Below are positions 14,181 through 14,685 of a DNA stretch of 14,685 nt, one piece after another. The translations under genes were made by a program, and so were the position numbers. Position 1 is the first letter of the stretch. Each line of letters opens with the position of its first letter. This stretch comes from Ruminococcaceae bacterium UBA2806 (GTDB taxonomy: Bacteria > Bacillota > Clostridia > Oscillospirales > Acutalibacteraceae). The stretch is from the NCBI GenBank assembly GCA_002351795.1, contig DEHG01000132.1:252-14936 (forward strand), in the 5' to 3' direction. The notes below the pieces were generated by a model. The model was not told the DNA's origin and searched no databases. It saw only the letters and a program-made list of their open reading frames with translations.

Positions 14181-14256
14181 TTATGATATTCCTTTCTGAA
14201 TCTTAATCTGCATCTTACAGCCGGCAGCTTGTAGATCTATTATTTACACAATAGCA

Positions 14257-14685
14257 TCACATTGCCATGCCGCCGTCTACACGGATGACCTCGCCTGTAA
14301 TATAAGACGCTTCATCGCTTGCAAGGAATGCCGCTAAATTAGCGATATCCTCTACCTGTCCCATTCTCTTCATCGGTATTGCCTGAAGTGCAGCCTCTCT
14401 TGCCTTTTCGGGCATACCGTCCGTCATTTCTGTTTTAATAAAGCCGGGCGCTATTGCATTGACTGTAACATTTCTTGAACCAAGCTCTTTTGCAACGGAC
14501 TTTGTAAGACCTATTATTCCCGCCTTTGACGCAGAATAATTCGTCTGACCCGCATTTCCCGTAAGACCTACGATAGAAGACATATTAATGATCCTGCCTC
14601 TTCTCTTCTTCATGAAATGCTTATATACAGCCTTTGTCATATTGAATACGCCCTTGAGGTTCACAGCGATAACAGCGTCAAAGTC
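14257..14685 (-). CDS. fabG: 3-oxoacyl-[acyl-carrier-protein] reductase, C-terminal part only
   Basis: An NADPH-dependent reduction enzyme of the elongation cycle, from the short-chain dehydrogenase family. The visible 142 residues run to the window edge: the frame is open with DFDAVIAVNLKGVF, so the internal GTG at 14664 is not the start. The N-terminal Rossmann TGxxxGIG motif lies outside. The catalytic residues are seen: Asn in VNLKG, Ser in INMSS, and Tyr and Lys in NYSASK. The conserved NAIAPGFIKTEMTD and the C-terminal YITGEVIRVDGGMAM are also present. The product assignment rests on the fabF neighbour as well as sequence, because SDR enzymes look alike. Confidence 0.94.
   Translation of the reverse strand, partial: DFDAVIAVNLKGVFNMTKAVYKHFMKKRRGRIINMSSIVGLTGNAGQTNYSASKAGIIGLTKSVAKELGSRNVTVNAIAPGFIKTEMTDGMPEKAREAALQAIPMKRMGQVEDIANLAAFLASDEASYITGEVIRVDGGMAM

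Noticed and set aside
14181..14256. Regulatory site in the fabG-fabF gap
   Set aside because: Only a short bulged TACA/TGTA stem around a GCC core is visible. It does not match a fatty-acid regulator operator that I can recognise, and the operon promoter is outside the window.
14257..14664. fabG read as a complete short gene starting at GTG 14664
   Set aside because: The frame stays open to the window edge with family-typical sequence (DFDAVIAVNLKG). The gene is cut by the window rather than short.

Overview
The window reads as chromosomal DNA from a low-to-moderate GC Firmicute, most likely a Clostridia member of the Ruminococcus/Oscillospiraceae type. This is inferred from protein style (short AccA, clostridial AccC and MnmA motifs, a YkpA/YbiT-type ABC-F, an ECF sigma factor with a membrane anti-sigma partner), AT-rich spacers and strong purine-rich ribosome binding sites. 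No database search was possible. Every gene that can be supported lies on the minus strand, so transcription runs from high to low coordinates. No tRNA, rRNA, CRISPR array, insertion sequence or phage gene was seen.

Layout in the direction of transcription. (1) 14685-8966 is the 3' part of a type II fatty acid synthesis operon: fabG (5' end outside the window), fabF, accB, fabZ, accC, accD, accA. It supplies malonyl-CoA (the four acetyl-CoA carboxylase subunits) and carries out condensation, ketoreduction and dehydration. (2) 8943-2983 continues on the same strand with spacers of at most about 55 bases: a Uma2-family nuclease-like protein, the tRNA wobble methyltransferase TrmL, an ABC-F ribosome-associated ATPase, a CBS-pair protein with a HEPN-like N-terminus, the tRNA 2-thiouridylase MnmA and an AI-2E-family membrane protein. 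This run ends at a clear rho-independent terminator at 2936-2968. Four of these six genes concern tRNA or translation, or may do. (3) 2902-684 is a separate unit: a promoter region with a perfect palindrome, an ECF sigma factor, a translationally overlapping membrane anti-sigma-like protein and a terminator. (4) 532-1 holds a promoter and the 5' half of class II fructose-bisphosphate aldolase, cut by the window edge.

Several starts were moved from the longest open frame to sites with a better ribosome binding site (ECF sigma, mnmA, the CBS protein, Uma2, accB). All four acetyl-CoA carboxylase genes use non-ATG starts. The window is largely housekeeping. The points most worth a second look are the RNxxxH plus CBS protein, the one-sided degeneracy of the ABC-F ATP sites, the non-ATG starts of all carboxylase subunits and the palindrome at the predicted start of the ECF operon. 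I did not find evidence of a wholly new defence or mobile system.
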